Origin: Bacteroidales bacterium
Lineage (GTDB): Bacteria; Bacteroidota; Bacteroidia; Bacteroidales; UBA7960
Reading direction: 5' to 3'
NCBI GenBank assembly: GCA_003560215.1
Contig: PWIY01000326.1
Location: 1-6,851, forward strand
DNA length: 6,851 nt
In this document: positions 1 to 6,100 of the stretch, in pieces
How the letters are laid out: each line of letters begins with the position of its first letter
Numbering within the stretch: the first letter of the stretch is position 1
The notes under the pieces: model-generated
Told to the model about the DNA's origin: nothing
The model's database searches: none
Seen by the model: the letters and a program-made list of their open reading frames with translations, nothing else
Made by a program: the position numbers and the translations under genes

Positions 1-582
1 AGAGATAAAGGTATCCAGCAAATCATCCATCACGTCCCTGAGCTCGGTAAACACCTTGGAGTCGCGAAAATAAATATAACGTCTTCCGTCTATGATCTGA
101 AATGTCATGGGAGGGTGGGCAGAAAAGTAATCTGCCAGGTCTCCGGTCAGCCGTTCAAACCCGTGTAACCGCGAAGGCAAATTACTGCTGGATATCACTT
201 CACCCTGCTCATCAGTCAGTACAAGGGGAATGGTGGTATTGCTCTCCAGAATATTTGTATACAGGGTAAGTGCATCACGATCAACCTCAGCCCTGTTCAA
301 ACGATCATAGACCTGGGTCAGCAATTCCACCCGCTTGTGTTCCTCCTCGCGAATCACATCAAAAAGCCTTTCACTGTCCTGCAACAACGTTTCTCTTTTG
401 CGGATGGCATCAGCCCATAACTCCACACGCTGACGTTCATCCTGCGAAATTTTCCGCACCATGATATCGGTGTAATACAGGGAGGCAATCACAATAACCG
501 CTGCAAAGGCCAGCAGGTAGAGCTTCCACCTTTGCTTCCTCGAATATACTTCAAACCCCGTAATTTGATTGAAGAGTCCCAA
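1..582 (-). CDS. Sensor histidine kinase, N-terminal sensor part (gene continues beyond the window start)
   Basis: About 194 codons read without a stop from 582 down to the window edge. The protein has a short cytoplasmic N-terminus, a basic patch (RKQRWK, about residues 15-20), one hydrophobic membrane helix (about 20-38), then a charged, helical, probably coiled-coil stretch rich in E/R/K. A sensor segment follows, with TNILESNTTIPLVLTDEQG (about 115-133) and RYIYFRDSKVFTELRD. This pattern is known from Bacteroidota membrane sensor kinases. The HisKA and ATPase domains must lie outside the window, so the kinase call is inferred from the sensor region alone. No in-frame ATG exists between the upstream stop (619-621) and the membrane helix. 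I chose TTG at 580-582, which yields MGLFNQITGFEVYS before the basic patch; the exact start is uncertain. The gene is divergent from the GH3 gene. The ligand is unknown. Confidence 0.72.
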   Translation of the reverse strand, partial: MGLFNQITGFEVYSRKQRWKLYLLAFAAVIVIASLYYTDIMVRKISQDERQRVELWADAIRKRETLLQDSERLFDVIREEEHKRVELLTQVYDRLNRAEVDRDALTLYTNILESNTTIPLVLTDEQGEVISSSNLPSRLHGFERLTGDLADYFSAHPPMTFQIIDGRRYIYFRDSKVFTELRDVMDDLLDTFIS

Positions 583-637
583 ACCCGTTATTTTTCTGTC
601 GTTTTTCTTGTACCTGATTCAACCAGGAATTCTTTCT

Positions 638-645
638 CAAAAATA
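638..645 (-). promoter_or_regulatory. Possible Bacteroidota -7 element for the histidine kinase gene
   Basis: Read on the minus strand this is TATTTTTG, an exact match to the Bacteroidota consensus TAnnTTTG. It lies about 55 bases upstream of the proposed TTG start. I see no clear -33 TTG at the usual spacing, and the surrounding sequence is AT-rich, so a chance match is possible. Confidence 0.3.
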
Positions 646-727
646 TAACTTTTGTATCACATGGGGGATGATTCTTTGCAGAAGCAGACAACCAAAAAAA
701 TGTCGCAAAACATGTACTGATATTCTT

Positions 728-735
728 TACTTTTG
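728..735 (+). promoter_or_regulatory. Likely Bacteroidota -7 promoter element for the GH3 gene
   Basis: TACTTTTG matches TAnnTTTG exactly and ends 26 bases before the ATG at 762. This predicts a leader of roughly 20 nucleotides. The -33 region (about 700-709) has no clear TTG. The leader has no strong Shine-Dalgarno sequence, as is usual in this phylum. Confidence 0.5.
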
Positions 736-761
736 CCTTAGGAATCTGAAAAAGCTCCAAC

Positions 762-2285
762 ATGTCATTTCTGAACAGCATCGCTAGCTGGTTTGTTAAA
801 AAACGGCTCTCACAAATCAATCATTTCAGGGAGAACCCCGCTGAGGTGCAGAACGGGGTCTTAAAGGACCTGCTTCAGCTATCGCACAATACCGAATGGG
901 GAGAAAAATTCGAGTTCAGTACCATAAAATCTTACAAGACTTTCAGTGAGCGGCTCCCCATTCAGGATTACGATGACCTGCAGCCAACCATTGAGCGCAT
1001 GCTTAAAGGAGAACAAAATATTCTTTGGCCGAGTGATATACAGTGGTTTGCAAAATCTTCCGGCACCACGGCCGATCGCAGTAAGTTTATCCCCATCAGC
1101 CCTGAATCACTGTCCGAATGCCACTATAAAGCGGGCAGGGATGTTCTGGCCATTTACTGCCACCACCATCCGGATAACCGGGTCTTTGACGGCAAAGGCC
1201 TGATCATGGGGGGTAGCAGTAAAGTTAGCGAGTACAGCAACAGTATTTCTGTGGGTGATTTATCGGCTGTATTACTCCGGAATGTCCCGTTTTACGGTGA
1301 ATTTTTTCGTACACCAGACCTCTCGCTGGCACTGATGGAAAACTGGGAAGAGAAACTGGATAAAATTGCCCATGCCACATATGCGGAGAACGTCACCAAC
1401 ATAGGCGGGGTTCCGTCCTGGAACCTGATTCTGTTAAAACATGTGTTGGAGATCACCGGCCGCAACCACATTCTGGAGGTCTGGCCCAACCTCGAGCTTT
1501 TTATTCACGGAGGCGTAAGCTTCGCCCCATACCGGCCTCAGTTTGAAAAAATCATCCCTTCACAGCACATGGTTTACCTGGAAACGTACAATGCCTCTGA
1601 AGGGTTTTTCGGCATCCAGGACAACCCGCATGAAAATGACATGTTGCTCATGCTTGATTACGGGATATTCTACGAGTTTATCCCGGCAGAGGATCTGGAA
1701 AAAGACTCACCCCGCATCATTCCACTGTGGGAAGTTGACACCGACACCAATTACGCCATGGTCATCACCACCAACGGAGGGTTATGGAGATACCTGATCG
1801 GTGACACCGTCCGCTTTACGAGCCTGTCTCCTTACCGCATCCGGATTTCCGGGCGGACCAAAAGCTTTATCAATGCATTCGGTGAAGAGGTAATTGTAGA
1901 CAATACCGACAGTGCTTTACAAAAAGCCTGTGATGAAACAGGTGCCGTGGTCAGCGAATATACGGCAGCTCCCGTTTACCTGGACGACAATCAGAGCGCA
2001 GCCCATGAATATGTGATTGAGTTTGAAAAAGAACCGGCTGATATGACCCGCTTCAGCACAATCCTGGATCAGGAGTTGCAGAACCTGAATTCAGATTATG
2101 CAGCCAAACGCAGTGCGGATCTGATGCTGAAAAAACCCAAGCTGACCAGGGTTCCGCCCGGCACATTTTTTAACTGGCTCAAATCCAAAGGCCGGATCGG
2201 CGGACAGAACAAAGTTCCGCGGCTTCATAACGGGAGACGCTACGTGGACGAGATTCTCGATTTTTTTAACAGATCCGGGCACTGA
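762..2285 (+). CDS. GH3 auxin-responsive promoter family protein (adenylate-forming acyl-acid amido synthetase-like)
   Basis: This 507-residue protein is full length for the bacterial GH3 branch of the ANL (acyl-CoA synthetase/luciferase-like) superfamily. The expected nucleotide-binding motifs appear in order: SSGTT (99-103), the phosphate-binding loop; YNASEGFFG (276-284), the counterpart of Y-x-S/A-E-G; YLIGDTVRF (344-352), the counterpart of YRxGD; and SGRTKSFINAFGEEV (363-377) leading into the mobile C-terminal domain. Near the C-terminus GRIGGQNKVPRL (477-488) has Lys484 in the position expected for the late catalytic lysine. Plant GH3 enzymes activate a carboxylic acid with ATP and conjugate it to an amino acid. 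The substrate of the Bacteroidota members is unknown to me, so only ATP-dependent carboxylate activation is inferred. It is probably cytosolic, with no signal peptide or membrane helix. ATG 762 is the first sensible start and sits just below a -7 element. Confidence 0.93.
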   Translation: MSFLNSIASWFVKKRLSQINHFRENPAEVQNGVLKDLLQLSHNTEWGEKFEFSTIKSYKTFSERLPIQDYDDLQPTIERMLKGEQNILWPSDIQWFAKSSGTTADRSKFIPISPESLSECHYKAGRDVLAIYCHHHPDNRVFDGKGLIMGGSSKVSEYSNSISVGDLSAVLLRNVPFYGEFFRTPDLSLALMENWEEKLDKIAHATYAENVTNIGGVPSWNLILLKHVLEITGRNHILEVWPNLELFIHGGVSFAPYRPQFEKIIPSQHMVYLETYNASEGFFGIQDNPHENDMLLMLDYGIFYEFIPAEDLEKDSPRIIPLWEVDTDTNYAMVITTNGGLWRYLIGDTVRFTSLSPYRIRISGRTKSFINAFGEEVIVDNTDSALQKACDETGAVVSEYTAAPVYLDDNQSAAHEYVIEFEKEPADMTRFSTILDQELQNLNSDYAAKRSADLMLKKPKLTRVPPGTFFNWLKSKGRIGGQNKVPRLHNGRRYVDEILDFFNRSGH

Positions 2286-2362
2286 TTGTTTGTCCGGGGC
2301 AACTGCCTGCTTGTTTCCCGTATATTGTACCATAATCCAACAACAACCAAAACCTGCACAAC

Positions 2363-2977
2363 ATGCACATAGCCATTGCCGGGAACATCGGTTCAGGAAA
2401 AACCACACTGGCCGGATTGCTTTCGAAGCATTACGGATGGGAAGCCCATTATGAGGACGTAGATACCAATCCTTACCTGAATAATTTTTATGAAGATATG
2501 CAGCGCTGGTCGTTCAACTTGCAGATCTATTTTCTGAACAGCCGCTTCCGCCAGGTGGTGGAAATTCGGAAAAAGAACAAAAAAGTCATTCAGGACAGAA
2601 CCATTTATGAGGATGCATACATTTTTGCACCCAACCTGCATGCCATGGGCCTGATGTCATCCCGCGACTTTAACAACTACTCCAGTCTTTTTGAATTAAT
2701 GAGTTCGCTGATCGATCCGCCCGACCTGCTCATTTATTTGCGGGCAAGTGTTCCCACCCTGGTAAACCAGATTCAGAAAAGGGGACGCGACTATGAAAAT
2801 TCCATCAGGCTGGATTACCTTCAAAAGCTGAATGAACGTTATGAGGATTGGATCAGTGGTTATGACCTCGGGAAGCTGCTGGTAGTGAACGTTGACGATT
2901 TGAAATTCAGTGAAAACCAGCAAGATCTGGGCAGCATTATTCAGAAAATTGATGCCGAAATTCACGGGCTGTTCTAA
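2363..2977 (+). CDS. Deoxynucleoside kinase (dNK/dCK/dGK family)
   Basis: This 204-residue protein starts almost directly with the Walker A loop GNIGSGKTT (7-15). It then shows features of the deoxynucleoside kinase family: a nucleoside-binding QIYFLNSRF (54-62), the DRTIYED catalytic/base-binding segment (78-84), and an arginine-rich lid RGRDYE (140-145). Its length matches the usual 200-230 residues. It transfers phosphate from ATP to the 5'-hydroxyl of a deoxynucleoside, feeding dNTP salvage in the cytosol. Which base it prefers cannot be read from sequence. The gene lies 77 bp after the GH3 gene and 10 bp before kdsB, so it is probably co-transcribed with kdsB. ATG 2363 follows an A/C-rich leader without a Shine-Dalgarno motif and leaves exactly the short N-terminus typical of the family. 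Confidence 0.93.
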   Translation: MHIAIAGNIGSGKTTLAGLLSKHYGWEAHYEDVDTNPYLNNFYEDMQRWSFNLQIYFLNSRFRQVVEIRKKNKKVIQDRTIYEDAYIFAPNLHAMGLMSSRDFNNYSSLFELMSSLIDPPDLLIYLRASVPTLVNQIQKRGRDYENSIRLDYLQKLNERYEDWISGYDLGKLLVVNVDDLKFSENQQDLGSIIQKIDAEIHGLF

Positions 2978-2987
2978 AACCGTTGCC

Positions 2988-3746
2988 ATGCATGCCATAG
3001 GTATCATCCCCGCACGTTACGCTTCTTCCCGGTTTCCGGGAAAGCCACTGGTAAAAATCAGCGGGCGATCCATGATACAGCGTGTATATGAACAGGCCCT
3101 GAAGTGCCCGGACCTGAACGAAGTGGTGGTAGCCACCGACGATCAGAGAATCTTTGATCATGTTACAACGTTCGGCAAGGCAATCATGACAAGCACCAAT
3201 CACAAAAGCGGGACAGATCGTTGTGAGGAGGCGGTGAAATTGCTCAACACCTGTAACAAGTACACCGAAAGCGATATCGTGGTAAATATCCAGGGAGATG
3301 AACCATTGATTGATCCGGGACAGATCCGGCAGGTCATCAGCGGTTTTTCTGACCCCGGCAGGCAAATCATTTCATTAAAGAAAGAGATTTACTCCCAAAC
3401 AGACCTCCAAAACCCGAACGTGGTGAAGGTCGTTTGTGACCGATCAGGCAACGCATTGTATTTCAGCCGTTCGCCGATACCATTCGTTCGCGGGGAATCA
3501 CCGGCGGGCATGCCGCCAAAGGCCAGCTTCAAACATCTGGGGATGTACGGATACCGAATCCGGACACTCAAAGAAATTGTGGCGCTTCCTGCAGGAAAGC
3601 TTGAACAGCTCGAATCGCTCGAACAATTGCGATGGCTTGAGTTCGGTTACAACATCTTTTTGGAAACAACAGAATTGGAAAACGTATCAATCGACACGCC
3701 CGAAGACCTGAAAAAAATTCCGGCAAATCCGGATAAACCCGGGTAA
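2988..3746 (+). CDS. kdsB: 3-deoxy-manno-octulosonate cytidylyltransferase (CMP-Kdo synthetase)
   Basis: KdsB activates Kdo with CTP to give CMP-Kdo and pyrophosphate, the donor for the inner core of lipopolysaccharide; it acts in the cytosol. The 252-residue protein shows the family signature: IIPARYASSRFPGKPL (6-21) for CTP binding, VVATDD (47-52), SGTDRCEEA (64-72), NIQGDEPLI (100-108) with metal-binding aspartate, FSRSPIPF (159-166), KHLGMYGY (182-189), LEQLRWLE (211-218) and SIDTPEDL (234-241). E. coli KdsB is of similar length (248). An open frame continues upstream to 2910 inside the dNK gene, but the family begins MxxIGIIPARY, so ATG 2988 is the start. The gap after the dNK stop is 10 bp. 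Its presence indicates a Gram-negative LPS-making cell. Confidence 0.97.
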   Translation: MHAIGIIPARYASSRFPGKPLVKISGRSMIQRVYEQALKCPDLNEVVVATDDQRIFDHVTTFGKAIMTSTNHKSGTDRCEEAVKLLNTCNKYTESDIVVNIQGDEPLIDPGQIRQVISGFSDPGRQIISLKKEIYSQTDLQNPNVVKVVCDRSGNALYFSRSPIPFVRGESPAGMPPKASFKHLGMYGYRIRTLKEIVALPAGKLEQLESLEQLRWLEFGYNIFLETTELENVSIDTPEDLKKIPANPDKPG

Positions 3747-3771
3747 CAAAAAGACCTATACACGGGAAAAA

Positions 3772-3779
3772 TAGCTTTG
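3772..3779 (+). promoter_or_regulatory. Likely -7 promoter element for the HU/SPOR-trmB-ATL group
   Basis: TAGCTTTG matches TAnnTTTG exactly in the 106-bp gap after kdsB. It ends 73 bases before the ATG at 3853, predicting a leader of roughly 65 nucleotides. No clear -33 TTG is visible. The gap is AT-rich and holds no other feature I can support. Confidence 0.4.
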
Positions 3780-3852
3780 TAGTAATTTTTTCTTAATTTA
3801 GTTCCCTGCATAAATTGACATCAAGGAAAGCCGGAAACAAAACAATCACAAT

Positions 3853-4935
3853 ATGAAGATCGGAAAATACATCAGCGATTTACTTTTCACCCACGAAACC
3901 GTCATATTACCGGGGTTTGGTTCCTTTTCCACCAGATATGTACCGGCAAGGTTCATCCCGGAAAAGAACATCGTAGAGGCACCGGCAAAAATTGCAGATT
4001 TCAGCCCGGAGCCCAAAGAGGGTTATACACCGCTGACTGCTGTTATTGCTGAGCGGGAAGGAATGACAGAAAAGGCAGTCATTGATTTCTTCGGAAAGCT
4101 GGCGCATGAAATCAACGGGTCACTTCAGTCGGGCAGAAAAGTGGAGCTGGAGAATATCGGGCTGTTTCAAATGGACGAAAAGGGCGAAATCCATTTCAGC
4201 CCCGACAGAAGCATCAATTACCTGAAAGAAGACACAGGCGTAAGCCACGTCAAAGCCCCGGTCTTCACCCCTCCCGCAGAGGAAGATCAGCAAGCCGGCA
4301 CCCAAAAGGATGAACCTGAAAGAGAACCTGTAACCACAGCGGCTGAAGAAGATACAACACCCCCTGTTCAGGCAGCCACTGAACCTGAAACAAAAAAAGA
4401 AATGACAGAACACAACGAAGCAAACAACGAAAAAAGGAAAAAATCCGGAGGCTTTTGGTGGTGGCTCTACATAGCCATTCCGCTTCTGGTGATTTTGCTC
4501 ATCCTTCTGCTGAGATTTGATTACTTCTTTGGCGGGGAAGGCCTATTCCGCCGCCAGGCGACGGTTGAACGCGTTGAGCCGGTGCCTTCCGAACCGGCCG
4601 AACCCGCTGATACCACGTTGATTGATGAACCCGATGAAGAGGTTATCGAGCCCGAACCGGTTCCGGCCGACCCCGATATCGAGCCACCAGCTCCGGAAGC
4701 CGGTCGCCCGGTTTATTACATTGTTGTCGGAAGTTTCCGCAACGAAAGGGAAGCACAAAAACTTGCCCTGCAGCTCCGGTCTGACGGTGCTTCTCTGGCC
4801 AGTGTGTTTATGCAAACCCCGGCTGAGTACCACCGTGTGTGTTACGGGTATTATTACGATCTTGAAGAAGCAGAGAATATTAAAGCCTCTTTGGATGACG
4901 AACTCAGGGGCAAAGCCTGGATTCTGCACCGATAA
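3853..4935 (+). CDS. HU-like (CCDC81-type) domain and SPOR domain transmembrane protein
   Basis: The 360-residue protein has four parts. Residues 1-125 form an HU/IHF-like fold of the bacterial CCDC81 type, recognisable from the KYISDLLFTHETVILPGFGSF opening (split here: KYISDLLF 5-12, ETVILPGFGSF 15-25), the GYTPL (57-61) joint and the ELENIGLF (98-105) strand. Residues 130-193 are an acidic low-complexity linker. A KRKK patch (194-197) and hydrophobic helix (202-221) form one membrane span. A Pro/Glu-rich periplasmic linker (238-285) leads to a SPOR domain (286-358) with YYIVVGSFRNEREA. By the positive-inside rule the HU-like part is cytoplasmic and SPOR periplasmic. SPOR domains bind glycan strands stripped of stem peptides at division septa, so a role in division or envelope is inferred. 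Whether the HU-like part binds DNA or protein is unknown. trmB follows after 31 bp. Confidence 0.9.
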   Translation: MKIGKYISDLLFTHETVILPGFGSFSTRYVPARFIPEKNIVEAPAKIADFSPEPKEGYTPLTAVIAEREGMTEKAVIDFFGKLAHEINGSLQSGRKVELENIGLFQMDEKGEIHFSPDRSINYLKEDTGVSHVKAPVFTPPAEEDQQAGTQKDEPEREPVTTAAEEDTTPPVQAATEPETKKEMTEHNEANNEKRKKSGGFWWWLYIAIPLLVILLILLLRFDYFFGGEGLFRRQATVERVEPVPSEPAEPADTTLIDEPDEEVIEPEPVPADPDIEPPAPEAGRPVYYIVVGSFRNEREAQKLALQLRSDGASLASVFMQTPAEYHRVCYGYYYDLEEAENIKASLDDELRGKAWILHR

Positions 4936-4966
4936 TCAATTTCTGAATCATTCTACCCTATGTACT

Positions 4967-5650
4967 GTGGCTAAAAATAAGCTAAAAAAATTTGCTGAAA
5001 TCAATAGCTTTTCCAATGTAATTCAGCCGCCGGCCTATTTTTCCATTTCCAGTTTCAGGTACAAGGGAAAATGGAAAGAGTATTTTTTCCGGAATCAAAA
5101 CCCAATCATTCTGGAAATTGGCTGTGGCAAGGGGGAATACACTGTAGGTATGGCAAGGGCAATGCCCGGTTATAATTTTATCGGCATTGACATCAAGGGA
5201 GACCGTCTTTGGACAGGAGCCAGGGAGGCACTTGATGAAGGCTTGTACAATGTGGGATTCCTAAGGGTGAGGGCCGAAGCAATCAATGCTTTTTTCGGAG
5301 AAAATGAAGTACATGGGATCTGGCTCACTTTTCCTGACCCGCATCTGAGAAATTCACGTTCAGACAAACGCCTCACCTCTCAGCGCTTCCTGGAAAAATA
5401 CAGCCGGTTGCTGGCTTCTGAAAGTCCCATCCATCTGAAAACAGACAATCACTCACTTTTCCGTTACACACTGGATGTGATCAGGGAAAACGGCCACAGG
5501 CTGATCTCAAAAACTGAAAACCTTTACAATGATCCTGATATACAGGATGGTTTGCTCAAAGACATCCAGACATATTACGAAAAAAAGTTTCTGGGAGAGG
5601 ACAAGCCCATTTTTTACCTGCAATTTGTGCTGAATGACACAAAAAAATAA
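4967..5650 (+). CDS. trmB: tRNA (guanine-N7-)-methyltransferase, m7G46
   Basis: TrmB methylates N7 of G46 in the tRNA variable loop using S-adenosylmethionine. The 227-residue product shows the SAM-binding motif LEIGCGKGEYTVG (49-61), FIGIDIKGDRLWTGA (71-85) for the acidic ribose-binding strand, the catalytic/tRNA-binding LTFPDPHLRNSRSDKRL (120-136), HLKTDNH (156-162) and the C-terminal QTYYEKKF (201-208). The frame is open far upstream to 4622, but that part overlaps the HU/SPOR gene in another frame. GTG at 4967 gives MAKNKLKKFAEI, the usual N-terminus of Bacteroidota TrmB, so I take it as the start. An ATG at 4960 opens only a four-codon frame (stop 4972-4974) that overlaps this GTG. No promoter is evident, so it is probably expressed with the upstream gene. 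The end overlaps the ATL gene by 17 bp. Confidence 0.95.
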   Translation: MAKNKLKKFAEINSFSNVIQPPAYFSISSFRYKGKWKEYFFRNQNPIILEIGCGKGEYTVGMARAMPGYNFIGIDIKGDRLWTGAREALDEGLYNVGFLRVRAEAINAFFGENEVHGIWLTFPDPHLRNSRSDKRLTSQRFLEKYSRLLASESPIHLKTDNHSLFRYTLDVIRENGHRLISKTENLYNDPDIQDGLLKDIQTYYEKKFLGEDKPIFYLQFVLNDTKK

Positions 5651-5972
5651 TCGTTCCTTCTTTGACAAAGTGTATGCGGTGGTCCGCGAAATCCCCCGCG
5701 GACGGGTAACAACCTATGGAGCCATTGCTGCCTGCCTGGGCAGCAGGGGCAGCAGCCGCATGGTAGGTTGGGCAATGAATCAATCACATGCGTCAGATCC
5801 TTCCCTTCCGGCCCATCGGGTCGTAAACAGAAAAGGCATGCTGACAGGAAAACACCATTTCGGGGATCCAAACCTGATGAAACAGCTTCTGGAAAATGAG
5901 GGCCTGGAGATAGAAGATGACAAGGTGCTCAATTTTGACCTTCACTTCTGGGATCCCTGCTCCCATCTCTGA
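5634..5972 (+). CDS. Alkyltransferase-like protein (MGMT/Ogt DNA-binding domain lacking the acceptor cysteine)
   Basis: The 112-residue protein is only the C-terminal DNA-binding domain of the O6-alkylguanine transferase family. It has IPRGRVTTYGAIA (20-32), including Tyr28 in the place of the base-flipping tyrosine; SSRMVGWAMNQ (40-50), with Arg41 in the position of the arginine finger; and LPAHRVVNRKG (58-68). In active transferases the last motif is PCHRV. Here Ala60 replaces the cysteine, so alkyl transfer by the normal mechanism is not possible. Known ATL proteins bind O6-alkylguanine, flip the base and recruit nucleotide excision repair; that role is inferred here. Some databases would label it a methylated-DNA cysteine methyltransferase, which would mislead. 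ATG 5634 lies inside the trmB end (17-bp overlap, different frame), suggesting translational coupling. The length matches other ATLs (about 100-115 residues). Confidence 0.92.
   Translation: MTQKNNRSFFDKVYAVVREIPRGRVTTYGAIAACLGSRGSSRMVGWAMNQSHASDPSLPAHRVVNRKGMLTGKHHFGDPNLMKQLLENEGLEIEDDKVLNFDLHFWDPCSHL
5682..5703. repeat. Inverted repeat (7-bp perfect arms, 8-base loop) inside the ATL gene
   Basis: GTCCGCG (5682-5688) and CGCGGAC (5697-5703) are exact reverse complements around an 8-base spacer. In the transcript they could fold into a GC-rich hairpin about 50 bases after the ATL start. The codons encode part of the conserved REIPRGRV segment, so the repeat may be a by-product of coding. Confidence 0.45.
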
Positions 5973-6038
5973 ATAAAGATTAAATTTGCCTTCAGACAGC
6001 ACTGGCATTTACCATCCACATAACAATTAAAAAAATGC

Positions 6039-6046
6039 TATCTTTG
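6039..6046 (+). promoter_or_regulatory. Likely -7 promoter element for the NifU-type gene
   Basis: TATCTTTG matches TAnnTTTG exactly in the AT-rich 128-bp gap after the ATL gene. It ends 54 bases before the ATG at 6101, predicting a leader of roughly 45 nucleotides of strongly A/T-rich sequence. No clear -33 TTG is seen. It suggests the NifU gene has its own promoter rather than depending on the trmB-ATL transcript. Confidence 0.5.
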
Positions 6047-6100
6047 CAGTGTTATTTATATAAAAACCAAATTAAGATAACAATTTAATTGTTCCGAAAT

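Noticed and set aside
270..464. 64-codon plus-strand open frame opposite the histidine kinase
   Set aside because: Antisense shadow of the sensor-domain coding region with no recognisable protein features.
551..820. 89-codon minus-strand open frame spanning the divergent region and the start of the GH3 gene
   Set aside because: It is in a different frame from the histidine kinase, shows no recognisable motif, and covers both promoter-like elements and the N-terminus of a well-supported gene. It is probably a chance frame.
2295..2320. Imperfect hairpin (8 pairs including one G-T, 2-base bulge, 8-base loop) after the GH3 gene as a terminator
   Set aside because: The stem is interrupted and no T-rich tract follows; I cannot support a terminator call.
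2321..2328. TATATTGT as a -7 element for the deoxynucleoside kinase gene
   Set aside because: Two mismatches to TAnnTTTG in the key TTTG part and no partner -33 motif; read-through from the GH3 gene is as likely.
2910..2987. Upstream in-frame extension of kdsB
   Set aside because: It lies inside the 3' end of the deoxynucleoside kinase gene. KdsB proteins begin just before IIPAR, matching ATG 2988.
2937..3365. 142-codon minus-strand open frame opposite kdsB
   Set aside because: Long but fully antisense to the strongly conserved kdsB, with no motif of its own.
3738..3770. CCCG/CGGG pairing after kdsB as a terminator
   Set aside because: Only four outer pairs with a large bulge, and the following run is A rather than T on the plus strand.
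4622..4966. Upstream in-frame extension of trmB starting ATG 4622
   Set aside because: This part overlaps the SPOR region of the preceding gene in another frame and has no similarity to TrmB. The family N-terminus MAKNKLKKF starts at GTG 4967.
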